From positions 372,001 through 436,000 of the forward strand of contig CALNYS010000004.1 in assembly GCA_942490855.1 (NCBI GenBank): a stretch of DNA of 64,000 nt, written 5' to 3'. The notes under the pieces were generated by a model, which worked only from the letters and a program-made list of their open reading frames with translations, did not search any database and had not been told where the DNA came from. Shown here piece by piece: positions 26,915 to 36,040 of the stretch. This DNA comes from CALNYS01 sp942490855 (lineage in GTDB: Bacteria; Planctomycetota; Phycisphaerae; Phycisphaerales; UBA1924). Position numbers and translations under genes: made by a program. Every line of letters begins with the position of its first letter. The stretch's first letter is position 1.

Positions 26915-27362
26915 GATCATTGATAAGGAACGAGTTCCACATTCAGGGCGGTGCCGTGCCTCGATCGAACCCCGCAGCCATCTCGGCGACCGAACTGTTC
27001 TGACACGAGCACTTCATGACCGGCTTCGGCTCCGCGTTCGGGTCACGCGCACGAACCCAACGCCGACGTCCGAGTCCGACTCATGTGTTCAAGGGCGAGC
27101 ACCGACACGCTCGTTTCGTTGATCGCGAGGACGCCGAGCACACACTCGGGCGCGCTCCCGCGATTCAGCGCCAAGGTCAAACCGCAGAGCGCGTGCCTTT
27201 GCTTGTGCGCGCTGCACGTCGCCGTCGGCTAGAAGAAGAGTGACGCTCGCGGGCAATCGCTCTCACGCCTTGACCACTATGCCCACGCCCGCAACGGATC
27301 TCTTCTGCTCACTGTGCCAATCTTCATCTCGGAGTCATCCTCAGCCTTTCCTGATTCACGAC
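26915..27362 (+). other. Gene-free spacer, possibly decayed sequence
   Basis: About 450 bases lie between the tRNA terminator and the hairpin that ends the minus-strand secreted-protein gene. Open frames here are short, lack ribosome binding sites and match no family I recognise. The composition appears less biased than in neighbouring genes. A junction just 3' of a tRNA gene is a common site of insertion and decay, but I see no repeat of the tRNA 3' end within the window. Confidence 0.4.
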
Positions 27363-27397
27363 AAAGGCCCTCCCCACGCATGGTGAGGAGGGCCTTG
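27363..27397 (-). terminator. Hairpin downstream of the secreted-protein gene
   Basis: A perfect 10-bp stem (27364-27373 pairing with 27387-27396) with a 13-nt loop lies 62 bases past the stop at 27459. On the minus strand it is followed only by TTTGTC, so termination may be weak or bidirectional. Confidence 0.55.
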
Positions 27398-27458
27398 ATG
27401 AGTGAGAACGCTCAGTTCCTTGCGGCGACACTGCGCTCGCCGCTCGAGTCCGAGTGGC

Positions 27459-29081
27459 TCACCGCCGGAGGGGCAGCGCTTCATTCGACCAGCCCGGGTA
27501 GTCCACAACGCCGCCGATGAGAGTGGCGCGTTGGTCGATCGGGTTGTCCCCGTTCACGTCGTCTGAGGCGCTGAACGTGATGGTCACCGAGCCGGCTTCG
27601 GAACCCCGGCTCACCGAGCCGTTGTACGACGACTGGTCGGCGCCGCCGAGCGGGATGATCCCGAAGAGGTCGATGCTGAACGAGTTCTGTGTGCTGAACG
27701 ACTTCTGGATGGACTCGTAATCGGCATGGTTGTAGGTGATCGAGATCGTCGGATAGTTGCTGATCAGGACGCCGGAGAGGCGACCGAAGCTGCCGTTGGG
27801 GCCGAACTTCTCGCCCGGATCAAGAGCGAAGCGGTACCCGGACCGGTCTTCGCTGTAGTTCGCCGCCTCATCGATGGGCGAGGGGTCGTACCAGCCTTCG
27901 TTGGTGGTACGGTTGTACGGCATCGGGGCGATAGGCACGTAGGCGTAGCCCTCGTAGCTGATGGAGATGTCCATCGCCGAGCTCTGGCTACTGAACGAGC
28001 TCGAGTTATAAGAAGCCCCGGAGCTGGCGCGGAACGTGAGAAAATCAAGGGGGACCGACACCGAGGCGCCGCCATTGATGCTCATCGAAGCGGAGTTTGC
28101 GCTGTAATCCGTGAGTTGCATCCCGACCCGGATCTTTCTCGACTTGCTCTCGAGATCGTTCTTAATGCTGGTGATCGAGCTCGAGATGACGTACCCCGGC
28201 AGGTCCCGCGTCACGCCGTGCTTGTCACCGACGACGATGGCGTTCACGCCGGGCTCTGGGTTTTCGATCGCGCTCATCATCGAATTGAGCGCGGCCGTGT
28301 ACCGCTGGGTCGCATCGACCAACGGGAGCGAGGCCTGCATCGGCTGGAGCCATCGGCTGAACGCGCCGATCACGGGATGCCCGGAGGCGGGGGCGAACGG
28401 GAGCGACTTGGTGATCGATTTCACATCCGCGATGTTGAAGTTGAACCGATCAAACTTCTGCGGGTCGCGGTTGAACCCGCTCCAGTCCAGGCTGATGACG
28501 TTGACGACGTAGTCGATCTTCTGCTTGACCTTGTCCCGCTTCATATCGTCGCTCGAGATCCGTTCGACGTTCTGCTCGTAGAGCTGGACCAGCGAGTTCG
28601 TGACCGTCGCGTTATCAAGGATCGCCTTGTTCAGCTTCGCCTTATCGTTCCGGCTCAGCTCGTAGCTGATCGAGGCGAGCGTGTCGTCGTACGCCGCACT
28701 AAAGGACTTGTTGCTGAGCGTCGGCGTCCCGGCCTCCCCTGGGACGACAACCCGGTTGATGAAGTCATACGTCGACGCGTTGAAGTCACCGTTCCCGTTC
28801 TCGTAGAACCAGGGGAAATCCCCGGCGTCGCCGGCCTGGATCGCCTGAAGCGTCGACTGTCCGATCTGATTCCCCACCTGGTCGTTGGCCTGGACCTGGA
28901 GCGCGTGAAAGAACGCGGTGGCGGAGGCGTTCATCTGGTCGGAACGCGAGCCTTGCGCCAACGCGGGTGAAGCGACGCAAGAGACTGCTGAGCCAATAGT
29001 AAACGCTGCAACAGCCGCTGCTGCGCCCCCGCGCCGCGCTCGGGTCCGTCCGCAGCCCTGGGTCGTTGTGCCGTTCATCAT
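27459..29081 (-). CDS. Secreted Ser-rich beta protein of unknown function
   Basis: This is a 540-residue protein with a signal peptide (about residues 1-43, ending SPALAQ). A helical middle region is followed from about residue 330 by two related modules at roughly 330-376 and 464-506. Each is an alternating Ser/hydrophobic stretch: VSVPLDFLTF, then SYNSSSFSSQSSAMDISISY in the first, and FSIDLFGIIPL, then QSSYNGSV...GSVTITFS in the second. Such amphipathic Ser-rich hairpins occur in pore-forming and fibre-forming proteins, but I recognise no named family. ATG at 29081 has AGGAGG seven bases upstream; the longer frame to 29174 is rejected. It is divergent from an ECF sigma gene and may be its target. 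Confidence 0.75.
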   Translation of the reverse strand: MMNGTTTQGCGRTRARRGGAAAAVAAFTIGSAVSCVASPALAQGSRSDQMNASATAFFHALQVQANDQVGNQIGQSTLQAIQAGDAGDFPWFYENGNGDFNASTYDFINRVVVPGEAGTPTLSNKSFSAAYDDTLASISYELSRNDKAKLNKAILDNATVTNSLVQLYEQNVERISSDDMKRDKVKQKIDYVVNVISLDWSGFNRDPQKFDRFNFNIADVKSITKSLPFAPASGHPVIGAFSRWLQPMQASLPLVDATQRYTAALNSMMSAIENPEPGVNAIVVGDKHGVTRDLPGYVISSSITSIKNDLESKSRKIRVGMQLTDYSANSASMSINGGASVSVPLDFLTFRASSGASYNSSSFSSQSSAMDISISYEGYAYVPIAPMPYNRTTNEGWYDPSPIDEAANYSEDRSGYRFALDPGEKFGPNGSFGRLSGVLISNYPTISITYNHADYESIQKSFSTQNSFSIDLFGIIPLGGADQSSYNGSVSRGSEAGSVTITFSASDDVNGDNPIDQRATLIGGVVDYPGWSNEALPLRR

Positions 29082-29251
29082 CACGAGTCCTCCTGATACT
29101 GAGTTTGATTCAACGAGGCCGACCACAGCGGCCGCCCCCGGAGAGATCCGGGAACGCCGCGCCTCGCTCATCACAGAATCAGAAAAAAGACTGCAAACAT
29201 GGCCCGTCGGGTATCATGCCGCGCATCAAAGAGAAGAACTCCTTTTGTAAG

Positions 29252-29284
29252 GATGCACGCTGACCCACGATGCACGCTGACCCA
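29252..29284 (+). repeat. 17-bp-period direct duplication at the ECF sigma start
   Basis: The 16-mer GATGCACGCTGACCCA occurs at 29252-29267 and again at 29269-29284. Each copy contains an ATG, at 29253 and 29270. Only the second is in the sigma-factor frame, while the Shine-Dalgarno-like AAGGA directly precedes the first. Confidence 0.85.
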
Positions 29285-29932
29285 AGCAGTTTCGTTTCGG
29301 CACGTGGTTCTGATCCGACACCCACAGAAGGATCAACCCCCGACGACACGCTCGCGGATCTCGCGAAGGCGAGCGACGGGGACATCCACGCCGCCGAGCG
29401 TCTCTACCGACAGATCGAGCAGTCGCTCCGCAACTTAGCCAGGCAACGGCTCCGGGGCGTCCAGCGCGGGGCGCAGCTCCAAACCACGGTTCTCGTAGAT
29501 GACGTATTTATGAAGCTCCTCGAGCGTCCGCCCGAACGGGCAGAGCATCAGACGGCGCTGCTGCGGATCGCCAGCAAGGCCATGCGCGACGTCGTGGTCG
29601 ATTCCATCCGCTGGGAGAACGCCCAGAAGCGCGGCGGCGAGCAGATCGGCGCCCGCATCTCCCTCGACACCGCGGCCGAACTGAAGTGCCGGACCGGCGA
29701 TGCCGCGACCTTGCTGGTTGAGGACGCGCTGGGATCGCTCCGGGGAGCGCATGACCGCGCCGCTGACGTGGCGTCGTTCCGGTTGCTCGCGGGGCGGAGC
29801 CGCGAGGAGATCTCGGCGGCGCTGGGTATTTCAGGATCGACAGTCGATCGGGAGTGGGCGTTTGCCAAGGCGTGGCTGCGTCGGCGTTTCGCCGAGAGCA
29901 TGAGCGGTTCACCGGACCGTGCACCGGATTGA
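29270..29932 (+). CDS. ECF sigma factor, PF07638 (planctomycete-type) family
   Basis: This 220-residue protein matches the Sigma70_ECF family abundant in planctomycetes. Region 2 is recognisable at about 45-110 (LRNLARQRLRG, LVDDVFMKLLERP, then VVDSIRWENAQKRGG). Region 4 has ISAALGISGSTVDREWAFAKAWLRRR near the C-terminus. These factors usually work with membrane Ser/Thr kinases instead of classic anti-sigma proteins, and such a kinase ends at 30788. The start lies in a short tandem duplication and its ribosome binding site is poorly placed. It is followed by an unknown gene on the same strand (37-bp gap). Confidence 0.88.
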   Translation: MHADPSSFVSARGSDPTPTEGSTPDDTLADLAKASDGDIHAAERLYRQIEQSLRNLARQRLRGVQRGAQLQTTVLVDDVFMKLLERPPERAEHQTALLRIASKAMRDVVVDSIRWENAQKRGGEQIGARISLDTAAELKCRTGDAATLLVEDALGSLRGAHDRAADVASFRLLAGRSREEISAALGISGSTVDREWAFAKAWLRRRFAESMSGSPDRAPD

Positions 29933-29969
29933 TTCGGTTCTCCGAGCGCCCTGCTCAGAAAGGCACACG

Positions 29970-30791
29970 ATGACGACGCCTTCAAACAAAAAGGCCGCAG
30001 TAACGACAATCGATCCGCCCACAACCTCCCACGAAGCCGTCCGGTTCTGGGTGTGGTTCCGAATGTCGAGGCTGATCGCCGTCTATGACGCCTGGCCGCT
30101 GCCGGGCATCGTCAAGATCGCGAAGGGGCAGGACATCGCGACCGCCTCCCCTGTTCTTATCACGTTCCTCGGCAAGTTCTTCGGGACGAACCTCGCGACC
30201 TACGCCTCCGCGAGCGGGATGGGGTTTCTGCAGAGCGCCTCGGGCCAGGCCAGGATCGAGAAGCAGGTCCACGGGCTGAACTGCGTGGCGAAGCAGGACC
30301 CGCCGAACCCGGTCGTCGTCCCCATCGCGTGGTACGCGCAGACACTCGCCGACTGGTTCCTCCGACAGATGCCGGCGTCCGACAAGGACTGGCCCTGCGG
30401 CGTCGTCCGATGGGCAGAGGTCGTTCTTGAACAACTCCGCTTACTCGAGATCGAGGTGAACCCGTGGGATTACGAGTGGCTCGATCACCCCGCGACCAAC
30501 CACGTGGATCTCGGGTTCTATCTGCAATGGGCGGGATCCCGGGCGCCCGGAGCAACGCCCTACGGGGCGGCACACGCCGCGCCGGTCGCCAAGGCTGCCA
30601 ACGCGGCGCGGACGCGACGTATCGGGGAGGTTGATCCGAACCAGGTCCCGCCGGACATCTACGGCTACCTGACCGCGGTGGCCTCGGGCCCAATCGACCC
30701 GCCCCCGCCAACTACGCAGGATCCAGAGGTGCGGGATGAGCCATTGTGGGACTGGATGAACCAACTGAACTCGATCGTCGACGACTTCTAA
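29970..30791 (+). CDS. Unknown protein in the ECF sigma / kinase block
   Basis: This 273-residue protein resembles no family I know. It has a Trp-rich N-terminal region (RFWVWFRMSRLIAVYDAWPL), a moderately hydrophobic Ala/Gly segment at about 50-85 (NLATYASASGMGF), a second Trp/Leu-rich helical part at 110-170, and a Pro-rich acidic C-terminus. No signal peptide is evident. ATG at 29970 has AAAGG upstream; the longer frame to 29919 overlaps the sigma-gene end. It is probably co-transcribed with the ECF sigma gene, and its 3' end overlaps the convergent kinase gene by four bases. Confidence 0.7.
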   Translation: MTTPSNKKAAVTTIDPPTTSHEAVRFWVWFRMSRLIAVYDAWPLPGIVKIAKGQDIATASPVLITFLGKFFGTNLATYASASGMGFLQSASGQARIEKQVHGLNCVAKQDPPNPVVVPIAWYAQTLADWFLRQMPASDKDWPCGVVRWAEVVLEQLRLLEIEVNPWDYEWLDHPATNHVDLGFYLQWAGSRAPGATPYGAAHAAPVAKAANAARTRRIGEVDPNQVPPDIYGYLTAVASGPIDPPPPTTQDPEVRDEPLWDWMNQLNSIVDDF

Positions 30792-33205
30792 TCATCACCA
30801 TCGGAACGCCCCCGCGCCTCTCGGAGCGCGGCACGGCGTTCTTCGAGCTGCTCCAGCACGCGCGGGTTCACACCGACCCGATCGTCGAGCAAGCGTTCGG
30901 CGGCGTCGAGCGCCTCGGCGGCGTCGTCGAATCGACCGAGAGATGTGAGCGCTTCGCCGAGCACACTCAGCGCGGCGGCCTCTCGCACCGGGTCGTTGTG
31001 CTCCGGGCCACGGAAGATCAAGGAAGCCCGCTCCGCCGAGGCGCTGGCCTGGCGCGGGTTCCCGACCGCGAGGTGCGCCGCCGCGGTTGAGATCAGCATC
31101 CGCCCGACATACGGGTGGTCGGGCCCGAACGATCCCTCGTAGAGACCGAGCGCTTCTTCGAGGAGTAGCACGGCCTGATCGGCTTTCCCCGTCCGCAGTG
31201 AGAGCACGCCGAGGCTGGCGATGCTCTGCTGGATATCGGGATGAGCCGCGGGGAGGGCGCGCCGCCGGAGGGCCAGGGCCGACTCGAGGTGCGTCAGCGC
31301 CTCGGACTCGGCGCCGTCACGCAGGCAAAGCAGCCCGAGGTTGTTCATCGTCGTCGCGATGTACGGGCTGTCCCCGTTCATCACGGCGCGCTGGTCGTGC
31401 AGGGTTCGCTCCAGGGTCTCGCGCGCCGCTTTGACGTGACCGGCGTTCTCCTGGCACTGCGCCAGGTACCAGCGCATCCGGACGAAGTCCTGGTCTCCGG
31501 GCGCAAGATGACCGCTCGCGATCTCGACCGCGCTGACGGCGTACTCGAGCGCCTGTCCCGGTTGGCCCCGGACGGTGCACAGACTCGCGAGGGCGGCCAA
31601 CGACTCCGCCGTCTCGAAGCTCGCCGGCCCGGTTGCGCTCCGAAAGAGCGCGAGAGCAGTTTCGACCGCCAGATACGCGTCGTCGTAGTGCCCAAGGTGA
31701 CTCAGGCTTTGCCCGCGCGCAAGGTGCGCGCGGGCGAGCTCAGCCCGATCCGAGGTCGCGTTCGATCCGGTGAGCAGCTCGATCGACGCTTCAGAGTTCG
31801 CGAGGGCGTCCTCCTGCTCCCCGATCGCGGCGTAGATCTCCGCGAACCGATTGTGCACCGTCGCCCGGACCCGTCGGTCGGGGATCTGTTGCACGGTTCC
31901 GCTGGCGGTGTCGAGCGCCTGACCGATGGTCCGATCCCCCCTGCCGGCGAGCCGTGGGTCCGCCAGCGAGAAGACGTCATCAACCAAGTACGACATTGTC
32001 TGATTGAGGCGCTCGGTCTCCAGGTCGGCCCTGCTTCGGGCGCGAGACTCCCAAACCGCAAAGACCGTGGTGGTTGTCATGCCGACAAGGAGCGACAGCA
32101 GGATGACCCCGACGAGGCACACGATCGCCGTGTGCCTTCTGGCAACGAGCGCCGCGCTCTGCAGAAGGCTCGGTGGCGCCGCGGCGACAGGGTGGTGGTT
32201 CTGGACGCGGGAAACGTCGGCAAGCAACTCCGCGACCGACGTGTACCGCTCCATCGGGTCGCACGCGATGGCCTTGCGGAGGATGCAATCGACAGTGCGA
32301 TCATCCCGACCGTGATGGTCCCAGCGCTCGATGGCTTCGACCGCTGCGGCCGTGCCCTCTCGCCTGGGCATCTTCCCAGTCAGCATGACGTGGAGCACAA
32401 CACCGAGCGAAAACACGTCGCATTTCACATCGTACGGATGGCTCGGATCACCATAGAGCTCGGGAGCGATAAACGCGGGGGTTCCCACGAAGCCCGAATT
32501 GGTCAGGCGGAGATCCGGCCTCGTGCTGGGATCCTGGAAGTGAGCGATCCCGAAATCGATGACTTTCGGCGCTCCCTCTCGGTCTATCAAGATGTTCGAA
32601 GGCTTGAGATCCCGGTGCAACACACCCCGGTCGTGCGCATGCTGGACAGCGTCGCACACATCACAGAAGAGGGCGTACCGATCGCGGCGCGAGAGCCGTT
32701 CCGCTTCGACGTATTCATCGATGGAACACGCGCCCTCGATGAGCTCCATGATGATATACGGGAAGCGTTGGTTTTCGATGGATTCCGTTCCCATCGAAAA
32801 GATCTTGGCGATGCCCGGATGGTTGAGTCGGGCCAGAGCTTCTGCTTCGAGCGAGAACCGGGACTCCGAGATCTCCGAGCGGGTATCGGTCCGGATGACC
32901 TTGATCGCCACCTGGCGTTTCGGTCGTTCTTGGTTCGCGAGATAGACAATGCCCATCCCGCCGAAACCGAGAGGCTTCTCGAGCTCGCAGCCACCGACGC
33001 GCCGGAGGCTGCTGCCAGACAACGAACTCGTGACAGCGGACGTGGGACTGGATCGGGTGAGCGTGGTCTCGTGGAAGTCGATCAGCGACCGGACCTCGTC
33101 GGCGAGCGAGCGGTCCGGGTGGGCACCGAGCCGCGCGGAACGTTGAGCCGCCGGCAGATCAAGGACCGACCAGAACAGGCTTCGGATATTGGTCGGCTGG
33201 GCCAT
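30788..33205 (-). CDS. Membrane Ser/Thr protein kinase with extracytoplasmic TPR repeats
   Basis: This is an 805-residue Hanks-type kinase. The Gly-rich loop LGFGGMG is at about 79-85, the catalytic Lys in VAIKV near 102, HRDLKPSN with Asp near 199 and DFG with Asp near 217. One transmembrane helix follows at about 360-385. About 400 residues of tetratricopeptide repeats come next, with YIATTMNNLGLLCL and related motifs. All catalytic residues are present, so activity is likely. ATG at 33205 gives a normal N-terminal lead; the 55-codon extension lacks support. It faces the ECF sigma factor and the unknown gene and is a plausible regulator of that sigma factor, as proposed for similar planctomycete pairs. 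Confidence 0.9.
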   Translation of the reverse strand: MAQPTNIRSLFWSVLDLPAAQRSARLGAHPDRSLADEVRSLIDFHETTLTRSSPTSAVTSSLSGSSLRRVGGCELEKPLGFGGMGIVYLANQERPKRQVAIKVIRTDTRSEISESRFSLEAEALARLNHPGIAKIFSMGTESIENQRFPYIIMELIEGACSIDEYVEAERLSRRDRYALFCDVCDAVQHAHDRGVLHRDLKPSNILIDREGAPKVIDFGIAHFQDPSTRPDLRLTNSGFVGTPAFIAPELYGDPSHPYDVKCDVFSLGVVLHVMLTGKMPRREGTAAAVEAIERWDHHGRDDRTVDCILRKAIACDPMERYTSVAELLADVSRVQNHHPVAAAPPSLLQSAALVARRHTAIVCLVGVILLSLLVGMTTTTVFAVWESRARSRADLETERLNQTMSYLVDDVFSLADPRLAGRGDRTIGQALDTASGTVQQIPDRRVRATVHNRFAEIYAAIGEQEDALANSEASIELLTGSNATSDRAELARAHLARGQSLSHLGHYDDAYLAVETALALFRSATGPASFETAESLAALASLCTVRGQPGQALEYAVSAVEIASGHLAPGDQDFVRMRWYLAQCQENAGHVKAARETLERTLHDQRAVMNGDSPYIATTMNNLGLLCLRDGAESEALTHLESALALRRRALPAAHPDIQQSIASLGVLSLRTGKADQAVLLLEEALGLYEGSFGPDHPYVGRMLISTAAAHLAVGNPRQASASAERASLIFRGPEHNDPVREAAALSVLGEALTSLGRFDDAAEALDAAERLLDDRVGVNPRVLEQLEERRAALREARGRSDGDD

Positions 33206-33700
33206 ACGCACCGTCTTTGACAGGCCAACGAAAGGCTGCAGAACGTTCGCAGCATACGCTCTGGGTTGATGCGCAGAGCGCTCACTCCTTCCGTCGTGGA
33301 TCAAGACCCTCGGCGTTGCAACCAAACCTCCCCCCCCGAGCTCAAGCCAAGCCACCGCGATAGTCGCCACCCGGTGTTGCTGCCGGTTCTCACCTCGGGC
33401 TCGGCTGCTCAGCGTGTGCCGGGTAGCCGCCAGCCATGCGACGTGTGCGGATCCACCGTGTTGTCCGCTCGTGCTGCACTCCGGCCTCGTTCACCGATCA
33501 CCGCTCAACGCAGGCTCTCGCAGCGCGCACGCCGAGAACCTCGGGGCCGAGCGCCGCCCGGCCCTCGGCTCGTCCGTAGTCCGGGTCGTCAACGCGATCG
33601 AGCTGGCTCGGGATGTCGCGCACACAGGGGGGATCACGAAGCATCGCCCGGTATGGGATACTCCACTGGCAGCACGCGCCAGCCCGAAGGAGCGCACCCG
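33206..33700 (+). other. Divergent intergenic region, no gene seen
   Basis: About 495 bases separate the kinase and Rieske-protein starts. Open frames from both neighbours run through it but show no family pattern, and short frames inside lack ribosome binding sites. It should contain both divergent promoters; I could not fix either one with confidence. Confidence 0.5.
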
Positions 33701-35335
33701 ATGAACAAAACGCCAGTAGCGATATGGGACGACCTTACAACCGACACCCCCGTCCACGCGATCGTCGCGAACGTTGACCTTGTTGTCATCCGCTACGACC
33801 GCGGGGGGAACGACGAGGTCTCCGTGCTCTTTGGACGCTGTCTCCACCGCGGCGCGCTGATGTCCGACGGGCACATCGACGGCGACAACCTCATCTGCGG
33901 GCTCCACGGCTGGGACTACCGCATCGACTCGGGCATCTCCGAATACAACAACAAGGAGAAACTGCACAAATTCAACGCGTGGGTCGAGGTCCTCGACGGC
34001 GTGCGTTCTGTCGTCGTCGATCAGGACGAGATCGCCGCCTGGGAAGACCGCAACCCCCAGCCCTTCAAGCGCGACGAGTACCTCGGCGCGTACGCGGACG
34101 TCCACGGCGCCCCGGAAGAACCGCACGTCGGTCTGATCCAGTCGCTCGCGAAGGACGGGCTCTCGAAGTTCGGGCATCACGGCCCCTCGGCGGCGATGGG
34201 CGTGGCGCGTCAGGATCTCCCCACGTGGGACGACCTGCAGATCGTCACCGCGCAGTTCGCGACCAAGCCACTGCTCGACGATCACCCCGTGGACGCGTCG
34301 GTCACGATCGGCCCGCGCGCGAAGAAACCGCTCCGCCTCGAGATCCCGCTCTTTGTGAGCGACATGAGTTTCGGCGCGCTCTCGGCCGAGGCGAAGGTCG
34401 CGCTCGCGACCGGCGCCGAGATGGCCGGGACGGGCATCTGCTCGGGCGAAGGGGGCATGCTCCCCGAGGAACAGGAAGCGAACTCGCGCTACTTCTACGA
34501 GCTCGCGTCGGCGCGCTTCGGATACGCCCTCGAAAAAGCAGCGAAATGTCAGGCGTTCCACTTCAAGGGCGGGCAGGGCGCCAAGACCGGGACGGGCGGG
34601 CACCTCCCGGGCGAGAAGGTCGATCTCACCATCGCCCGCGTCCGCGGCATCGACCCCGGGACGCCCGCGATCAGCCCCGCGACGTTCACCGACCTGCACA
34701 CACCGGCCGATTTCAAGGCACTCGCCGACGAGGTGCGCGAAGCGTCCGGCGGGATCCCCATCGGCTTCAAGCTCAGCGCCCAGCACATCGAGGACGACAT
34801 CGATTTCGCGCTCGAGGCATCGGGCGATTACATCATCCTCGACGGTCGCGGCGGGGGCACCGGCGCAGCGCCGACGCTCTTCCGCGACAACATCTCCGTC
34901 CCAACCATCCCGGCCCTCGCGCGCGCCCGACGACACCTCGACCGCGTCAGCCCCGACACCACGCTGATCATCACCGGCGGGCTGCGCACGCCCGCGGACT
35001 TCGCCAAGGCGCTCGCGCTCGGCGCCGACGCCGTCGCCGTCTCCAACGCCGCGATCCAAGCGATCGGCTGTCTCGGGATGCGCGCGTGCAACTCGAACAA
35101 CTGCCCGGTCGGCATCGCGACGCAAAAGGACCACCTGCGCGCCCGCCTCATCGTCGAAGAGTCCGCGAAACGCCTGAAAAACTTCTTCGAGGCGTCCACC
35201 GACCTCATCCGCGTGCTCGCCCGCGCGTGCGGGCACGACTCGATCGCCGGGTTCCGCCCGAAGGACCTGACAAGCTGGAAGAAAGCCACCGCCGAGCTCG
35301 CCGGCGTCCGCTACGCCGGGCCGTCGGCTCTCTAG
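33701..35335 (+). CDS. Rieske [2Fe-2S] - glutamate-synthase-like FMN oxidoreductase
   Basis: This is a 544-residue two-domain protein. Residues about 15-110 are a Rieske domain with ligands C47-x-H49 and C66-xx-H69. Residues about 150-530 form the FMN-binding glutamate synthase (GltB-like) barrel, with SDMSFGALSAEAK, FKGGQGAKTGTGGHLPG, ILDGRGGGTGAAP and a cysteine cluster C457/C463/C468 matching the 3Fe-4S site of glutamate synthases. There is no amidotransferase domain, so it is not a complete glutamate synthase; the true substrate is unknown. ATG at 33701 has AAGGAG at ideal spacing. The gene stands alone. Confidence 0.88.
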   Translation: MNKTPVAIWDDLTTDTPVHAIVANVDLVVIRYDRGGNDEVSVLFGRCLHRGALMSDGHIDGDNLICGLHGWDYRIDSGISEYNNKEKLHKFNAWVEVLDGVRSVVVDQDEIAAWEDRNPQPFKRDEYLGAYADVHGAPEEPHVGLIQSLAKDGLSKFGHHGPSAAMGVARQDLPTWDDLQIVTAQFATKPLLDDHPVDASVTIGPRAKKPLRLEIPLFVSDMSFGALSAEAKVALATGAEMAGTGICSGEGGMLPEEQEANSRYFYELASARFGYALEKAAKCQAFHFKGGQGAKTGTGGHLPGEKVDLTIARVRGIDPGTPAISPATFTDLHTPADFKALADEVREASGGIPIGFKLSAQHIEDDIDFALEASGDYIILDGRGGGTGAAPTLFRDNISVPTIPALARARRHLDRVSPDTTLIITGGLRTPADFAKALALGADAVAVSNAAIQAIGCLGMRACNSNNCPVGIATQKDHLRARLIVEESAKRLKNFFEASTDLIRVLARACGHDSIAGFRPKDLTSWKKATAELAGVRYAGPSAL

Positions 35336-35353
35336 GACGCGGGCTGTCCCGCG

Positions 35354-36040
35354 CTACCCGCGCGTGAGCAGCGGGAGCACTTCCGCCTGCTCGTCGGGCG
35401 TGATCTCCCACGCCGTGACGCGCCCGAACCGTTTCTTGAAGACGCGCAGCCCGCTGCGCGGGTCCAGCTCGGGCCGGGGATCGCGGGCGTTCTGGAAGAG
35501 CACCACCACGGGCGTCTCCCCGTCGGTCAGCGCCAGCAGCAGTCGCGGCTCAACGCCGCGCACGTGCCCCTGCCCGTACGAGGCGCCGAGCCCACGCCAT
35601 CCCACCAGCCGCGGGCCGCCATCGAAGTCGGCCGTCACGGGCTCGTCGAATTTTTCCGTGGTGTACGCGAGGAATTTCTCCGGCGTGTCGCACACGATCT
35701 GCGGCTCCGGATCGCTCACGAACAGCCCGTGCGCCTGCCACGCGTTGACCGGATCGGGGCCCCCGCTCCCCCGAACACCGAACCACCACGCGGCGCACAC
35801 CGCGAGCACAAGCATCGCGGCGACCGCCAGCTGACGAGACGGGCTCTTGTTCGGATGCGCACCGGGAACCGCAAACGAGGCGCGGATCTCCCGCTCGGCC
35901 GCGGCCGCGGTCTCGATCCGCGAGCGCAACTCGGGGTGCTCCCCCATCGCCCGCTCGAGCTCGGCGCGCTCGTCGAGTGCGCACTCGCCGTCGAGGTGCT
36001 TGGAAACCAGCCCGAGGATCCGGTCTGAAAGCTCATTCAT
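35354..36040 (-). CDS. Putative anti-sigma factor (single-pass membrane protein)
   Basis: This is a 228-residue protein with a short cytoplasmic N-terminal region (1-55: LVSKHLDGECALDERAELER, like the helical part of anti-sigma domains). A transmembrane helix sits at about 71-89, followed by an extracytoplasmic domain that I do not recognise. A single Cys and no HxxxCxxC make it a non-zinc type. The ATG overlaps the upstream ECF sigma stop by 8 bases. Coupling and topology support the role; there is no strong family match. Confidence 0.75.
   Translation of the reverse strand: MNELSDRILGLVSKHLDGECALDERAELERAMGEHPELRSRIETAAAAEREIRASFAVPGAHPNKSPSRQLAVAAMLVLAVCAAWWFGVRGSGGPDPVNAWQAHGLFVSDPEPQIVCDTPEKFLAYTTEKFDEPVTADFDGGPRLVGWRGLGASYGQGHVRGVEPRLLLALTDGETPVVVLFQNARDPRPELDPRSGLRVFKKRFGRVTAWEITPDEQAEVLPLLTRG

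Noticed and set aside
26913..27243. Two small plus-strand frames downstream of tRNA-Ser
   Set aside because: No ribosome binding site, no family pattern and poor codon use; listed only as gene-free spacer.
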